From Liopterus haemorrhoidalis (Eukaryota > Arthropoda > Insecta > Coleoptera > Dytiscidae), in the NCBI GenBank assembly GCA_963971575.1, contig OZ020611.1, forward strand, positions 5,344,882 to 5,408,881: a stretch of DNA of 64,000 nt. The letters run 5' to 3'. The notes under the pieces are model-generated. The model was not told where the DNA came from. It made no database searches and saw nothing but the letters and a program-made list of their open reading frames with translations. Of this stretch, positions 31,402 through 42,433 are shown piece after piece; the stretch's first letter is position 1; the number at the start of each line of letters is the position of its first letter. The position numbers and the translations under genes were made by a program.

Positions 31402-31541
31402 AAGTCTGTTCCTTTGGTTTAGGCGGAACTAGATTTACAATGCTAGTTACTTTTACCGATTAATTGAAGCTTTTGATCATTTTGTTCAGGAAAAGCCAAC
31501 TTCAATATATAAAAAAATAGCTAATGACAACTTACAAAAAT
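31402..31541 (-). mobile_element. Truncated, inverted copy of the same MITE
   Basis: The text aagtctgttcctttggttta, then 'ggcggaactagattt', is the reverse complement of the right end of the 31080-31260 copy. Similarity continues to about 31541 and then stops, so one end is missing. Confidence 0.7.
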
Positions 31542-31957
31542 CCAGGGATTGGAGGAATAACAACTGGGAAAGTGTCAACAAGACTCCAAAAGAAAAAGTG
31601 TGTTGGCGTCGTTGGTCGTTCGCATTGTTTGCAAAAATTAGAAGTTTCTTCTTATTTTTTCGTATTCTGCTAACTGCTAAGAAGAATAAGAATTAACACC
31701 ATTAGTATTGTTATATTACAATAGATGGCGCTTATATTTTGTATACTAATTTTAATAAAAATTAAATTTTTAAGATTCCAGCGACTCTAGCGGTAGTTTC
31801 TGAATTCCAAAGTTTAAACATCCACATCGGTAGTAGACATCGATGTTTTATCGATACTATCGCCAGCTGACCATCGATGGTAAAAACATCGATGTTTTTA
31901 AAACAAACATCGATGTTTTCGATACATCGATGTTTTTTTCCCATCCCTAATGTTGGT

Positions 31958-32557
31958 GGTCCGCAACTCGAAGTTATGAGAAACACTATATTAGATAACA
32001 TAAATAAAACCAACATAAAAACGAAGGTACTAATATTATTCAAATGATTTGAAGTAGGTGTTCTGTAATTTATCATTAATCTATCGATCCATTCTCGGAG
32101 TGTTGAGAAATGAAAACATAATGTGTGAAGTGTCGGCAATGAACGGTAACCTCATCGAGAGATCTCGAGTATTAAGGAGGCTCTCGGCCGAGTATAAGAT
32201 GTCCTTCTGTCATCTCCCTTGTCCTGTGTCCTCCTCCTTCACAGCTCGCTTATTCCCCTCCGCACCGCGCACCTTGTCCCACAGCACACACGTCCAATGA
32301 CTCTGATGAATGGGGCGAGCGCGACAGCTCTATTTCAGGACAGAACCCGGAGAGCACATGATAATGTAATCTTCAAGTGTATCTTAAGATTCTTAATGAC
32401 CATCGAATTTACTTGAACGAACACTGATTTTATGACGTAAACACCATCTAAGCATTTTGTTCAATAGGCTCGTGTGGAAGATGAAATAAAATGTGTTTAA
32501 TAACAATTTTATTTATTAACAAGATGGAGTACAGGTACTTACGGTTTTTGTAATATA
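31958..32557. other. Intron with a GC-richer patch
   Basis: Bases 32130-32360 are less AT-rich (ctcctccttcacagctcgc and others) and open in two frames, but no protein is recognised and no clear exon structure is seen. It could be unique intron or a lost exon. Confidence 0.35.
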
Positions 32558-32837
32558 CAGTGAATTTATTTTTTAATTCAACATGTACTATGTCATTACC
32601 ATGGATACAGTTTTTTACAGCAATATAAATCGTATTCATTTTCATTTGCATCATAGAAAAAACCATATTTACTAGCAAAATCAAAATATTTTATTGAAAA
32701 TACAAATAAAATAATAATAATAATAATAAATAAAAACTTATAATAAATGGTCAAAAGTTTCTCCGTTTACCTGCATACAAAATGTTAAGCGATCATAAAA
32801 ATGATTCAAAACATTCAGCAATTGCTCTTGAGGTATA

Positions 32838-34253
32838 AGTTTTGCCAATATTCAAGAAAGGAGATTTAAATAACCTTAACAACTACAGACCCATATCAAT
32901 TCTTCCGATCTTTTCCAAGATATTAGAAAAAATTCTTCACAAGCAGATAATGCAGCATTTCACTTAATATAACTTATTCTCCAATAGTCAATTTGGTTTC
33001 AGAAACAACCTAAACACGACTCACGCACTCCTAGATTATATTGCTTATGCCACGGAAGAACTTGAATCTGGCGAGTACTGTCTCAGCACTTTTCTGGACT
33101 TAAGCAAAGCTTTTGATTGTATTTCACACAGCATTTTACTTAATAAACTCCCCTTTTATGGCTTTGACGACAATAGCTGTTCTATGCTTAAGTCTTTTTT
33201 ATCCAATCGACAACAATTCACCCAAATTGACGGCCATAAATCTGAACCTCTTCCTCTTCTTCTCGGTGTCCCCCAAGGTTCAGTTCTCGGCCCACTGCTA
33301 TTTTTAATTTATATCAATGACTTCTCCCTTTTCATGGAGTCCAAAACAATCCTTTACGCTGATGATACAACTCTGTTAACTGCAAATTCAGACTTAAACT
33401 TACTTCTGTCTGATAATGAACCCCTCATCAACAATGCCAACTTATGGTTTACCAGCAATAAATTATGCTTGAATGCAAGCAAATCCCAGAACCTTCTTGT
33501 AACAAATAAAACCACATGACTACGACAATCCCGCACATGTAACATTCCTTGGCATTCATGTTGATCCCCATCTTCGCTGGGACCAACATACGGAATTTCT
33601 TAGTCGTAAACTAAGATCTTCTACCTATTTAATTAGAAACTTAAAACGAGAAGTTAATACTGACGTGGTTCTAAAAGCCTGTTTCTCTCTTTTTCATTCC
33701 CAACTAAGCTATGGCTTACTAATCTGGGGACATTCGCCAGCTGCCAAGAGAATCTTCGCCCTACAACGTAAAGTTGTGAGAATAATGGCCTCTGCTCCTT
33801 TCCAAGCTGACTGCCGGGATCTTTTTGTGAAATTCCATATAATGTCCCTGCCATCCTTATATATCTATCACTGCCTGTTGCATATCTTTAAAAATTTGCA
33901 AAATATTCCAACCAACAGCGAAACACACAGCCATTATACTCGTTCGAGAAACAATATCCGCTCCAATTTTCTACGCCTAAATATATCCAGAAACTACTGC
34001 AGTTATTATTCAATTCAATTTTTTAATCTTTTACCTGAGGAGGTTAGAAAGCTACCTTTTCAAAAATTCCAGGCAAAACTCAAAGTAATCTTGTGTCAAA
34101 ATCCATTGTACAGCTTTGAGGAATTAGAACATGTAAATTTTAATAGTGTATAATTGTGAAATTTGTATTTTGTATTTTATGTATTGACTGACTAAAAACA
34201 ATACCTACTCTGTATAGTATCTTAGTCAATAAACATTATTATTATTATTATTG
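32838..34253 (+). mobile_element. LINE (CR1/Jockey-like), 5'-truncated, inserted in element T
   Basis: The body begins at 'agttttgcc' in the RT fingers (LPIFKKGDLNNLNNYRPISI) and ends with an ATT repeat tail (34234-34253). Its insertion site is located by comparison with copy 2 of T, where 'ggtatattgttggatg' is continuous. No clear target duplication is visible. Confidence 0.88.
32840..34153 (+). pseudogene. LINE reverse transcriptase, fingers to C-terminus
   Basis: Reads LPIFKKGDLNNLNNYRPISI, QFGFRNNLNTTHALLD, FLDLSKAFDCISHSIL, LLGVPQGSVLGPLLFLIYIN, ILYADDTTLL and LWFTSNKLCLNASKSQ. After a shift near 33520 come VTFLGIHVDPHLRWDQH, WGHSPAAKRIFALQRKVVRI and a C-terminus ending VNFNSV at 34153. 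The best preserved RT in the window, with one stop near 32965 and one frameshift. Endonuclease absent. Confidence 0.92.
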
Positions 34254-35047
34254 TTGGATGCTTGAACAATTTTGTCTTGCAGTTCAGCAACATCCCTAAG
34301 TTCTCCATTATATACTTTTAAATATCTAATAAAAAAATCATTGGGTGCCAAATCCGGAGATCTCGCTGGCCAATTCAACGACCCTCCTCTTCCAATCCAG
34401 CTATTTGGGAAAGTTCTATGTAAATATTCTTATTAATATTAACTATTTTAGAATAATGGACTTGTGCGCCATCATGTTGAAACCATACTTGTCCATTAAT
34501 ATTCAGGTTTCGCAACGCAGGTAATATTTGATTTTGCAAAAGGGCTAGCTATTTTGCGTCATTAAGGTTACTGTCAATAAAAAGGCCCTATAATATGGGT
34601 TCCTATTATCCCTGCCCAAACATTTAATTTTTGCGGCCTTTGAGTTCGGAAGGAATTAAACAAATGTAAATTTTCTCGACTCTAGTACCTAAAATGTTAT
34701 CTGTGCACTTGACCATTTAGAGTAAACGTTGCTTCGTCAGTAAATAAAATTCTTTGAAGCATTGTTGGGTCGGAATTAATTTTTTCAAACATTTCAAAAC
34801 AAAAATCCATGCATACTGCTGCGTCCCTTTCTAACAATTCTTGATGATTTTGAAATTTGTATGATCGAAACCTTTCTTTTTTTAAAAAGTTAAAAACAGA
34901 TCCAATACTGACACCAACGGTTTGTACAATTGATCTTAGTATTTGATCGTTTTCTTCCACTTGTAATAATATTTCCAACTGCTTCTCTTCTGTAAGCACG
35001 TGAGATGTTCTTTTTTTTTTTATTATGTTTTGACTTAAGACATCCTT
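34254..35047 (-). pseudogene. Transposase of element T, copy 1 (partial)
   Basis: Minus-strand pieces: LTEEKQLEILLQVEENDQIL (HTH), SIVQTVGVSIGSVFNFLKK, then LFTDEATFTLNGQVHR with the first catalytic Asp, and, after breaks, NWPARSPDLAPNDFF with the third. This is the IS630/Tc1/mariner-like type with the DFFLWGYLK style of ending. The N-terminal 60 residues present in copy 2 are missing. Confidence 0.8.
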
Positions 35048-35061
35048 CGCGATGAAGGTTG

Positions 35062-35147
35062 AAGGTTGGTACTATCCAGAAATCATATGGGTCTGTCAAC
35101 AGTGTTGCCATATATATGTCAGACCGGAGACTTGATGAAGTGTTATA
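35062..35147 (-). mobile_element. End fragment of the mariner family seen at 58.6-59.9 kb
   Basis: The text ggttggtactatccagaaat to tgtcagaccggagact matches 59797-59931, which is the 5' end of that mariner. Here the AT tract is only 'atatatat', against dozens of units there. It ends at the TIR next to TA. Confidence 0.75.
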
Positions 35148-35490
35148 TTACTTCCACCATCTCCTCAAGAGGAGCAAAGGGCCTCAATAAAGCATCTCTA
35201 TCTGGTGCGGTTCTGGGCTAAGGTCTTGATTTCGTCCCACTACTTTCCCATTTCGCGCAATTCTTTCTCCACCGTGCGTCTCTAGGTGTTCTTCGGTCGT
35301 CCGATCCTCCTTTTTCCTTGTGGGTTCCAATGAAGAGCCTGTCTGGATATGTTGGCTGAGTCTCGCCTAAGTTTGGGTCCCATCCATCTCCATTTGCGCA
35401 AGCGTATCTCATTTCCGATCTCTGACTGTTTTGTTATTCGCCATTGCTTATGGATACCCTTGTATATTGATGGCATTCTAAACATTATCT
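35148..35490 (-). pseudogene. LINE C-terminal fragment (endonuclease-RT type)
   Basis: Minus strand: EIGNEIRLRKWRWMGPKLRR, DSANISRQALHWNPQGKRRI and GRPKNT, then, one frame over, RTVEKELREMG-like codons. The W-G-H-like block followed by basic GRP is the usual insect LINE C-terminus. Two frameshifts. Confidence 0.7.
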
Positions 35491-36234
35491 TAAAAATAAT
35501 AAAAGTAGAAAAATAAAGATCGCTTAACCGGAAGAGTTAGTATGATGTAGATATTAAACATGATATTAAATAACATCTCAATAATATTTTTGTATTTCGT
35601 ATTATGTACACTATTGTAAGCTTTGTTTTTTGACGTCTACATGTCTTGCATTGAGTATAAAAATTTCTGAAAAAGAACAAAAGAACGTGATTTTAAAACA
35701 TACATAAAGACACGTTGCTCGTAAGCCCAAGAAATTAATACAAGTCTACTTTTAAAAAGATTTCACAAAAAAAGTGCTGTCATAAAAACCTACATTACAA
35801 GAAAACCGGCACAAAAACCTGAAAGGATTCCACAGTTAAAATCACTTAAGGAGTAGGCGAGGGTGATGTGCGGGAAGAGTGTAGGTGGGGAGGGGGATGT
35901 GCTCTTGGTCCCCTGACGCAGCGAAGAGCTCTCGCAGGACTGAGGGCTGAGTTCTGAACGTTTGTCGATGCTTCGTTAATATGTTCGTTAAGGGTCGCGA
36001 CCCGTATATCCGGTCTCAAACACACCAATTGTACATTAGCGGATCATCTGAGGCAAAGGTGCCGCCTTCACACAATCAATCCACACACACACACATACAT
36101 ATATATTCATACTCAATACGCCATCATACATACATACTGCGTACAAAATTTCATGTATCGGGTGTTCCTTTTAATTCTGAAGTGTTACTCAAGAATTTTC
36201 AGGTATATTTGAATATTATATTTTTTGATAATTA
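35491..36234. other. Intron, GC-richer patch, no gene
   Basis: Bases 35840-35960 (gtgcgggaagagtgtaggtg and following) are unlike the AT-rich neighbourhood but give no recognised protein. A cacaca/tatata tract lies at 36080-36105. Confidence 0.35.
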
Positions 36235-36243
36235 CAAATATTC

Positions 36244-36784
36244 TTGGACAAACTCACTAATCGTGTCAACATAAAGCGAAGCGTAAGACAAGGTGATCTA
36301 ATCTCAATGAAACACTTTAAACCAGCCCTAGAAGAAACGTTTAAACAGCTAGATTGGCACGACGAAGACATTAAAATTGATGAATTTTTAAGCCACCTAA
36401 GGTTTGTAGACGATATTGTGACAACTGCAAACAGCTTTGGGGATCTACAAATCATGCTGAAATAACTGCATGAAAAATCTAGAGAAATTGGTCTAAAAAT
36501 TAATCTAATCATGTCTAAGTATATGACAAATGTTCCACCTTACGATCTCCTTACAATGTCACTATAAATGGTGCTGTTGTAGAAAGTGTAGACTCATATC
36601 TTTGACAGGAAATACATATCTCGAAAGAAAATTTTAAGGCAGACTTAAAAAGAAGCATTTCACTGAGTTGGGCTGCATTTAACAAAATAAATATTATTTT
36701 CTATTCAGAAATGTCTAACATCTTAAAAGCCCAAACCTTTGATCAGTGCATACTGCCAGTGCTCAACAAGAAGATAAAAAAAAA
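36244..36784 (+). pseudogene. RTE-type reverse transcriptase fragment
   Basis: Reads LTNRVNIKRSVRQGDLISMK, HFKPALEETFKQLDWHDED, LSHLRFVDDIVTTAN (FADD box changed to FVDD), then EKSREIGLKINLIMSKYMTN, LSWAAFNKI and FDQCILPVLN. Stops and shifts at 36463, about 36540 and about 36605. The GVRQGDPISP and LNHLRFADDI pattern of RTE elements is clear. Confidence 0.78.
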
Positions 36785-37757
36785 GACAGACTTATTTTGA
36801 CAGTGTGTAACAAAGTCATCTATAGAATGTATAAGCTTTTATAGTGAACTTTAATATGTTTTTTTATATATTCTAGGTTATTATAGAAAATATCAAAATC
36901 AACATGAGCTGAAATCTGATTTAGTATTGCCGGAAATCTTATAAGTGGAGCATTTAAGTTAGAATTAGTTCGGGCAAACGGTTGGTATATTAAATTATTG
37001 TTTCGAAAATCACGAGAAGGTACGTTAAGATTAACAAGTGACAGTAAGGGCGGACAATCAATTAAACCATTTAAAATTTTTATTATAGCAACTACGTCAG
37101 ATATAGAGCGTCTGTCTTTGAGGGTGAGCATGTTTAAATAATGACAGCGATGAATGTAATCGGCAGCTGATATAGGTAATTTCCTAGCTAGATAATGGAC
37201 AAATTTTTTTTGTATGCTCTCTATCCTAAAAATGTATTTCTCATATTGCGGATTCTAGACTATACTGCAATAACTTAGTTGTGAGTGAACATAGGCATTA
37301 TATAATGTTAAAATGGATTTGGTATTTTTAAAGTGTTTTGACGTTCTTATTATAAATCCTAACATTTTGTAAGCCTTCCGGGTAATGTTATCTATTTGAA
37401 TATTAAATATTAATTTCGAGTCAATAGTTATTCCTAAATGTTTAACCTGATTAACATTTTTACTTATATTTGTATCTACATTATAAGCAAATAAAATTTT
37501 AACAAATTTCTAGTGAATGAAATAAGAAAACATTTTGAAAAATTTAGATATAATTTATTTAAGTGGCAATAATTGTATAATCTTGTTAGATCGGCTTGTA
37601 GTAGGTGACAGTCAGAAATAGATGTTATTTTGGAAAATATTTTAAGATCATCTGCGTAAAGTAAAAATTGTGCATGCTTGAAGCACTTTATTATATCATT
37701 GATATATATTATGAATAATAAAGGGCCTAGATGAGAGCCCTGTATAAAAGTATTGTG
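36785..37757 (-). pseudogene. LINE reverse transcriptase, palm to C-terminus, minus strand
   Basis: Minus strand: QGSHLGPLLFIIYINDIIKC, FLLYADDLKIF, LNKLYLNFSKC, then VKHLGITIDSKLIFN, ILTLYNAYVHSQLSYCSIV and RIESIQKKFVHYLARKLP, ending LTLKDRRSISDVVAII and a hydrophobic tail to 36820. One stop in the WNP position (reads stop-NP) and several shifts. Inserted into the RTE fragment. Confidence 0.82.
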
Positions 37758-38111
37758 AAAAAAACTACAGGAAACACAAAGAGCAATGAAGAGACGTATG
37801 GTAGGTGTCACTACGAGACAGAAGATCTGATTACTCTATACGCAGCACATCAAAAGTCACAGATGTGAGAAGGATCTGTCAACTCAGATGAGGCTGGGCA
37901 GGTCATATATGTACAGCCTGAACCCGAAATTTGTTGGAGTAGAGATTATGATCACATAATCGTCCAATTGGAAGATGGACGGATGATATTTAAAGGCATG
38001 CAGGACACGACTGGATAATAATAGCCACCAATAGAGAAGAATGGCACTAGGGTAGACTTACATCCGACGATGAATGGCATAGTTTAAATGATGACTTAAG
38101 GATTAGCAAAT

Positions 38112-38508
38112 AAAAGGGCCACAAATGTCCATGGTGTAGACATGTCAGGGGTGGACTGGAAAAAATTACCAGCGTTGGCAAATTGGAATTAACTACTTTG
38201 GCATTGTTTTCAACCTTTTAATATTTACTGCCCATTTTTGTAACCTTCGTGAGGGTATAATTTCCTTACCGCCCGCTAATTTTTAAATTTAAAAAGGATT
38301 TACTTTTGTTTTAGCTTTATTAGAAAATCGACATTAGAAATATAAATAGAGTAGGGCCTCATATCACAAACTTAATTCGTTTCACTAGCCGGTTTGTGTT
38401 ACGAAAAGTTCGTGGTACAAAGCACGATTTTCCAAATGATAATATGGTACATCGATAATTGATAATACTAAATTGGAATCGATCCCTTAAAAAGCCACCA
38501 TTCATACA
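38112..38508. other. Unassigned
   Basis: No feature recognised. Confidence 0.4.
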
Positions 38509-38800
38509 CTATTTATTCTTCTTCATGGTTACAAGTTCTTCATGCTTAGAAGCTTCAGGTTTTTCAAGTTCTTTTGCCTGTTTCTGCTTTTTAATATTGA
38601 AGAATATATCTAGTGTTGATTGGTTTTTACTCTTGAGGAGGCTCCTGAAATAGTGAAGTCATTGTAAAGGTCCTCCAGTCTGTTCATGTCAGCTCTGTTG
38701 GGGTGCCACTCCAACATCCTGTTGTAAACCTTCTTCCAGTCCTAAAGGATCTCCTTGATAGTAGCTGAAGGCATTGTACATTTGGTGTTGTTTTCCTTTT
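38509..38800 (-). pseudogene. Pogo/Tigger-like transposase C-terminus with PIP-box
   Basis: Minus strand: MLEWHPNRADMNRLEDLYND, then SGASSRVKTNQ. After a 1-base shift the frame reads QSTLDIFFNIKKQKQAKELE to the stop at 38509-38511. QSTLDIFF (38599-38622) fits the PCNA-interaction consensus Q-x-x-[LIM]-x-x-F-F, and a PIP-box at the extreme C-terminus is known for Drosophila pogo transposase. The catalytic domain is not present. Assignment to the pogo group rests on this tail and is therefore moderate. Confidence 0.5.
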
Positions 38801-40470
38801 TCTACTCGTCTGAGGAAACATCTTTTTTTTTACATTCGATGAGCATAGAATTTTTGTGGTTGCCTATTGGTCGAAGTGTTTAAAGTACATCTCATGGAAT
38901 ATTCAGTTTGAATCCGGGTTTGTCGCAAACATTAATGAGTTTGAAGCAGGTTGTAACAAGATTGTTAAATTTAAGAAAACAAGCAGAAAAAAGTTAGTTT
39001 TGATTTGTCTTTCATTTTACATGGTTCAGAATATATAACAGTGTGAATAATACATAATTTAAACATTTTATGAACCTAAAGAATTAGCAACCGAGTTGTG
39101 GCTGAATTAGAACGGGGTAGAAATAATGGTAGGTTACTATTTCTATTGTTATTAGGAGTATTTTTGCGTTGTGGTGTCATATATGCTATCTATGTCACTC
39201 CAAATTCGATTTCAAATCGTATACGCTTAATAAAAAATTCGAGAATACGTGACAAGGCCCATTCCCAAACGAATTGCGGAAACACGTTTCTATAATTTTG
39301 GCCAGGCCATCGTTTCTTATGAATATAGAGATAGAAGACGGTGTAGGGTTTGCTCTCACACAGTTTGCATACACACAATTCATATTTGTGAAAGATGTAA
39401 TGTACATTTCCATATATCCTGTTAATTGCAGTATTACCAACCTTGATGATTCTATTCTTGTCTTGTTCCACTGTTCAGCAATGTGCACCAATAAAAAAAT
39501 TGAAAAACGATTTTGTTTTCTCGCTAATTATTTATATGATAAATGTTTAATAATTTAGTGTATGTTTTAGTTATGTAATGTTAGTTCTGTTGACTCTATG
39601 TTTGATTATTACAATTTTATATTAGGAAAAATTTATAGGAAAATATTTTATCTTTTTACCAGTGGTGCGAAAATAAACCGTCAGTTTTTTTAAGCGTATT
39701 ATATTTTTTTGTGAGAAAACTTTAGAAATTTTTAATGAAGGTATATCAATAAATATTTACTGAATTGAAATTTTGTCTTTCATGTTTTTTTACCCTTAGG
39801 ATTATATGGGTTGATAACACATTTTAAAATAAACTATTTTGCCAGGCATACCCCTGATACCTACCCCTAGGCTAGGGTGGCAGAAAATATCTTTTAAAGA
39901 GAACATGTTTTTTTTCTTTTTAAGTTCCTTTTTATTATTATTATTATTTTTTTTTCAAACAAACATTTTTTTGTGGTATATATATGTATGTATCTAGATT
40001 ATTACTTACTTAACGTAGTCGTCCAATCCTTTTAATTTTCAGCCTCCATCAAATTTTATTTATTTATTATCCCTATGTTCATCATAAGGATACATAGTTA
40101 AAAATTAATGCAGCTTAAAAGTTCAAAATACATAATTAAAATATTTTTCTCTAAAATCATAGTAACTTTTTCTTTTCACATATTTTCTCTCACAAATTTG
40201 AGTTTGTATATTTTGGATTTTTTTAATACAGCATGTAATTATTCCGCTGCTCACCTGAAAGACTAAATCGCCCACTTTTGGGCAATTTTTTGGGTGATTT
40301 AGACGAAAATTTCGATATGCAACGGCAAGCCATCGGCCTATCTGAAACTGGTATTCGGAAACGGGCTACCCAAAATTACAAACCTGGTTTTGCCCCGGAA
40401 ACCTTAACCGAGTACCCGGAACACCGTTTTAGGTTCGCAGGACTAGTACAGATATATGAGTGACGGTATA
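38801..40470. other. Unassigned AT-rich intron
   Basis: Several overlapping frames exist at 39100-39560, on both strands, but none resembles a known protein and none has a supporting start context. Bases 40278-40463 are open with better base composition (61 codons) but unrecognised. Confidence 0.35.
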
Positions 40471-40749
40471 AAGGATGGTTTGCAATTGACGTAGACGTAG
40501 GATTCTACGTCTACGTGAAAATATAAGTAATAGGAAAATTAATGCTACGGTTTTCAATCAGACGTAGATGGACGTCGACGTAAAAACGTTCAGGAATATT
40601 CATATTTTTATATTTCACGTCTACGTTTTTACGTCCGGCCAATAGGAAAGAATGATGGAAAATGACAAAACATACTCCATATGTCATATGTAGGATAGAT
40701 AGAACCTGTCAACATTTGTTGGGTTCACGGTATTGAAATAAGGGAAATA

Positions 40750-40845
40750 GAATAGAACTTTATTATTCTTTCCCTAAGGCTTCGAATCTTACATAATATT
40801 TTGCAATATTTAAAAAATCTAGTTATGTATGTTTTACATTTTGTT

Positions 40846-40880
<35 letters not shown>

Positions 40881-41871
40881 CATTCCATCTTCTTTCTTTT
40901 ATCATTTACTCTTCATTCTTTTTAATTACTTCTCATTATTTCTTCTCCTGATCCCAAGTCATCTAATATTTCTGTCATACTTCTGCTCTCTTTTCAATTT
41001 TCGCATTCATAGAACAAATGCCACATTGTCTCTTCTTTTTCTTCGCATATTCTGCATTTTTTTTCTTCAGCTCTTTTCCATATTTTATTTTCAGTGCTTT
41101 CATTACCACATCTAAATCTGGCAATTATTCTTATTCTTTCTGCTTTAAAGTGCAGTAGATATCTTGGATTATCAAGAGTGACAATGTGATGGTACATTTG
41201 GAAATAAGTAGAGTTTCTTATTTTGTCATGCTGTACTTGACTCTGTACATCTATCTCTATTTTCTATTTCGCTTATCACATTTTCACCTCTTTCTCGCAT
41301 CATCTCTATGTAGATCGTGGAATACCCATTTCTTTCATAATATTTTCTTCTATTTATCTCCCATCTGGACTTGTTTTGTAAATTCATTTCTCTCTGTCTC
41401 ATTTTCCGTCAACATTCTCTTAAAACTGTGTCTTTCTGAATGTTTCTTAACCGTTCTTCATATCTCATTGCTATCTTGCCACTCTCTATTCTCATCTTGT
41501 CTCTTTTTATTTCTTCCAAAAGTATATATGTTGGTGTGTTTCTGTCTAGTCCTAAAATCAGATATTTTTGATGTAGTCTTTCCATTTTATGTTGCTCCGT
41601 CCAACCCCAGATTTCCGCACCGTACATCATAATGGGTTTTACCATTCTGTCGAACATAGTGAGTTTGATGGGGAAACTGTTTTTAAACCTTTTTTTACCT
41701 ACTCCCCATACCTGGGTCATGGCTGCCATGACTTTCTTTACAACATAATTTATATGCTCACTCTCATTGTTCGATTGCTGGAAAGTATAACGTAAGGATT
41801 TATAATTTTTTACTCTTTCTATTTCTTTATCCTGCCATTTCCATATTTCTTCTTTTACTCTTCCTTTTTTT
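40750..41871 (-). mobile_element. LINE insertion with 13-bp target duplication
   Basis: Exact direct repeats aataagggaaata at 40737-40749 and 41872-41884 flank the insertion. The LINE lies on the minus strand, so its truncated 5' end is at 41871 and its 3' end at 40750. It includes a (TA)n tract at 40858-40880. Confidence 0.9.
40994..41820 (-). pseudogene. LINE RT C-terminus with CCHC-like zinc motif
   Basis: Minus strand: RVKNYKSLRYTFQ, TQVWGVGKKRFKNSFPIKLT, MFDRMVKPIMMYGAEIWGW, EERLRNIQKDTVLREC and then, in another frame, RIRIIARFRCGNESTENKIW and CRICEEKEETMWHLFYEC. The last is the C-x2-C...H-x4-C finger common at the end of insect LINE proteins of this type. Frames break several times between 41197 and 41409. 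Confidence 0.82.
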
Positions 41872-42433
41872 AATAAGGGAAATAAATAATTACCATGATT
41901 AAATTATTGTTTAATAATGGATATATATTGTTTAATATATAATAGATAAACTAATTGTGGAAACTTTTTGGCGTACAAATAGTCGGATTTTGCGGTCGAT
42001 TCTATTGAACCCTACTAGTATAGGGAGATCTTATGAAAGCTTGCGCACAGGCGACATTCGGTTCGATTCTAGAAAACCCGGTCTTATGTATGTTTGCATA
42101 CGGGCGACTAACACCAATTAGGCATACCTGGTTGCAAAATTGGTCTAAACTACCATCGTGCTTTAGATATTCTGTGTTTACGACGTTTGCGAATAATTAG
42201 CATAACAGTAACAATAAAAATCGCTAGCATTGCTAAATTGTTGTCCATATTATTTGACGAATACATGTTATTCAACACTTTTTAAGACACTTCTTTTACA
42301 AAGAGGTTAACTTAAAGAGTTTTGACACGATTTTCTAAGTTTATTGGAAACAAAAGCAACAAAATCTACGTTCTACGTTTTATTTCTACGTTCTACGTCT
42401 ACGTCAATTGGGAACCATTCTTAAGAGCTACTA

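Larger units (their letters stand above)
30781..31949. mobile_element. Non-autonomous hAT element, 1,169 bp, with 8-bp target duplication
   Basis: Ends TAGGGTTGTACATCG (left) and TAGGGATGGGAAAAA (reverse complement of right) give short TIRs. The 8-bp duplication ATGTTGGT (30773-30780 and 31950-31957) is exact, the hAT hallmark. About ten subterminal acatcgatgt motifs sit in the first and last 150 bases, likely transposase-binding iterons. The inside holds no hAT transposase, only two copies of a MITE family. Confidence 0.88.
32558..35047 (-). mobile_element. Mariner-like element 'T', copy 1, split by a LINE; right end lost
   Basis: The left end cagtgaatttattttttaat after TA (32556-32557) matches the ends of copy 2 (49825-55444). 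The LINE at 32838-34253 interrupts it; from 34254 the text continues with that of copy 2 (gttggatgcttgaacaat). The element breaks off near 35047, inside the transposase N-terminus. Confidence 0.8.
36235..38111 (+). mobile_element. RTE-type LINE fragment split by a minus-strand LINE
   Basis: Part 1 (36235-36784) encodes the RT palm; part 2 (37758-38111) holds the C-terminal region (GRWTDDI and following text) in several frames. A different LINE lies between them at 36785-37757. It is much more decayed than the RTE at 51.8 kb. Confidence 0.6.
40471..42424. mobile_element. TIR element with 'ctacgtctacg' subterminal repeats, carrying a LINE
   Basis: The left end aaggatggtttgcaattgac followed by gtagacgtag is matched by the right end in reverse (aagaatggttcccaattgac, then gtagacgtag). 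Subterminal 'acgtagacgtag / tctacgtctacg' motifs recur near both ends (40489-40520, 42365-42402). The core without the LINE would be about 820 bp. No transposase is recognised and no target duplication is clear, so the superfamily is open. Confidence 0.6.

Noticed and set aside
32058..32416. Two overlapping plus-strand frames in a GC-richer patch
   Set aside because: Considered as possible rugose exons, but no match to the neurobeachin protein and no convincing splice sites.
39098..39558. Four overlapping frames on both strands
   Set aside because: No family resemblance, no start context; mutual shadows.
41186..41632. 148-codon plus-strand frame rich in Phe/Leu/Ser
   Set aside because: Antisense of the LINE C-terminus with the zinc motif on the minus strand; looks like a membrane protein only because of T-rich sequence.
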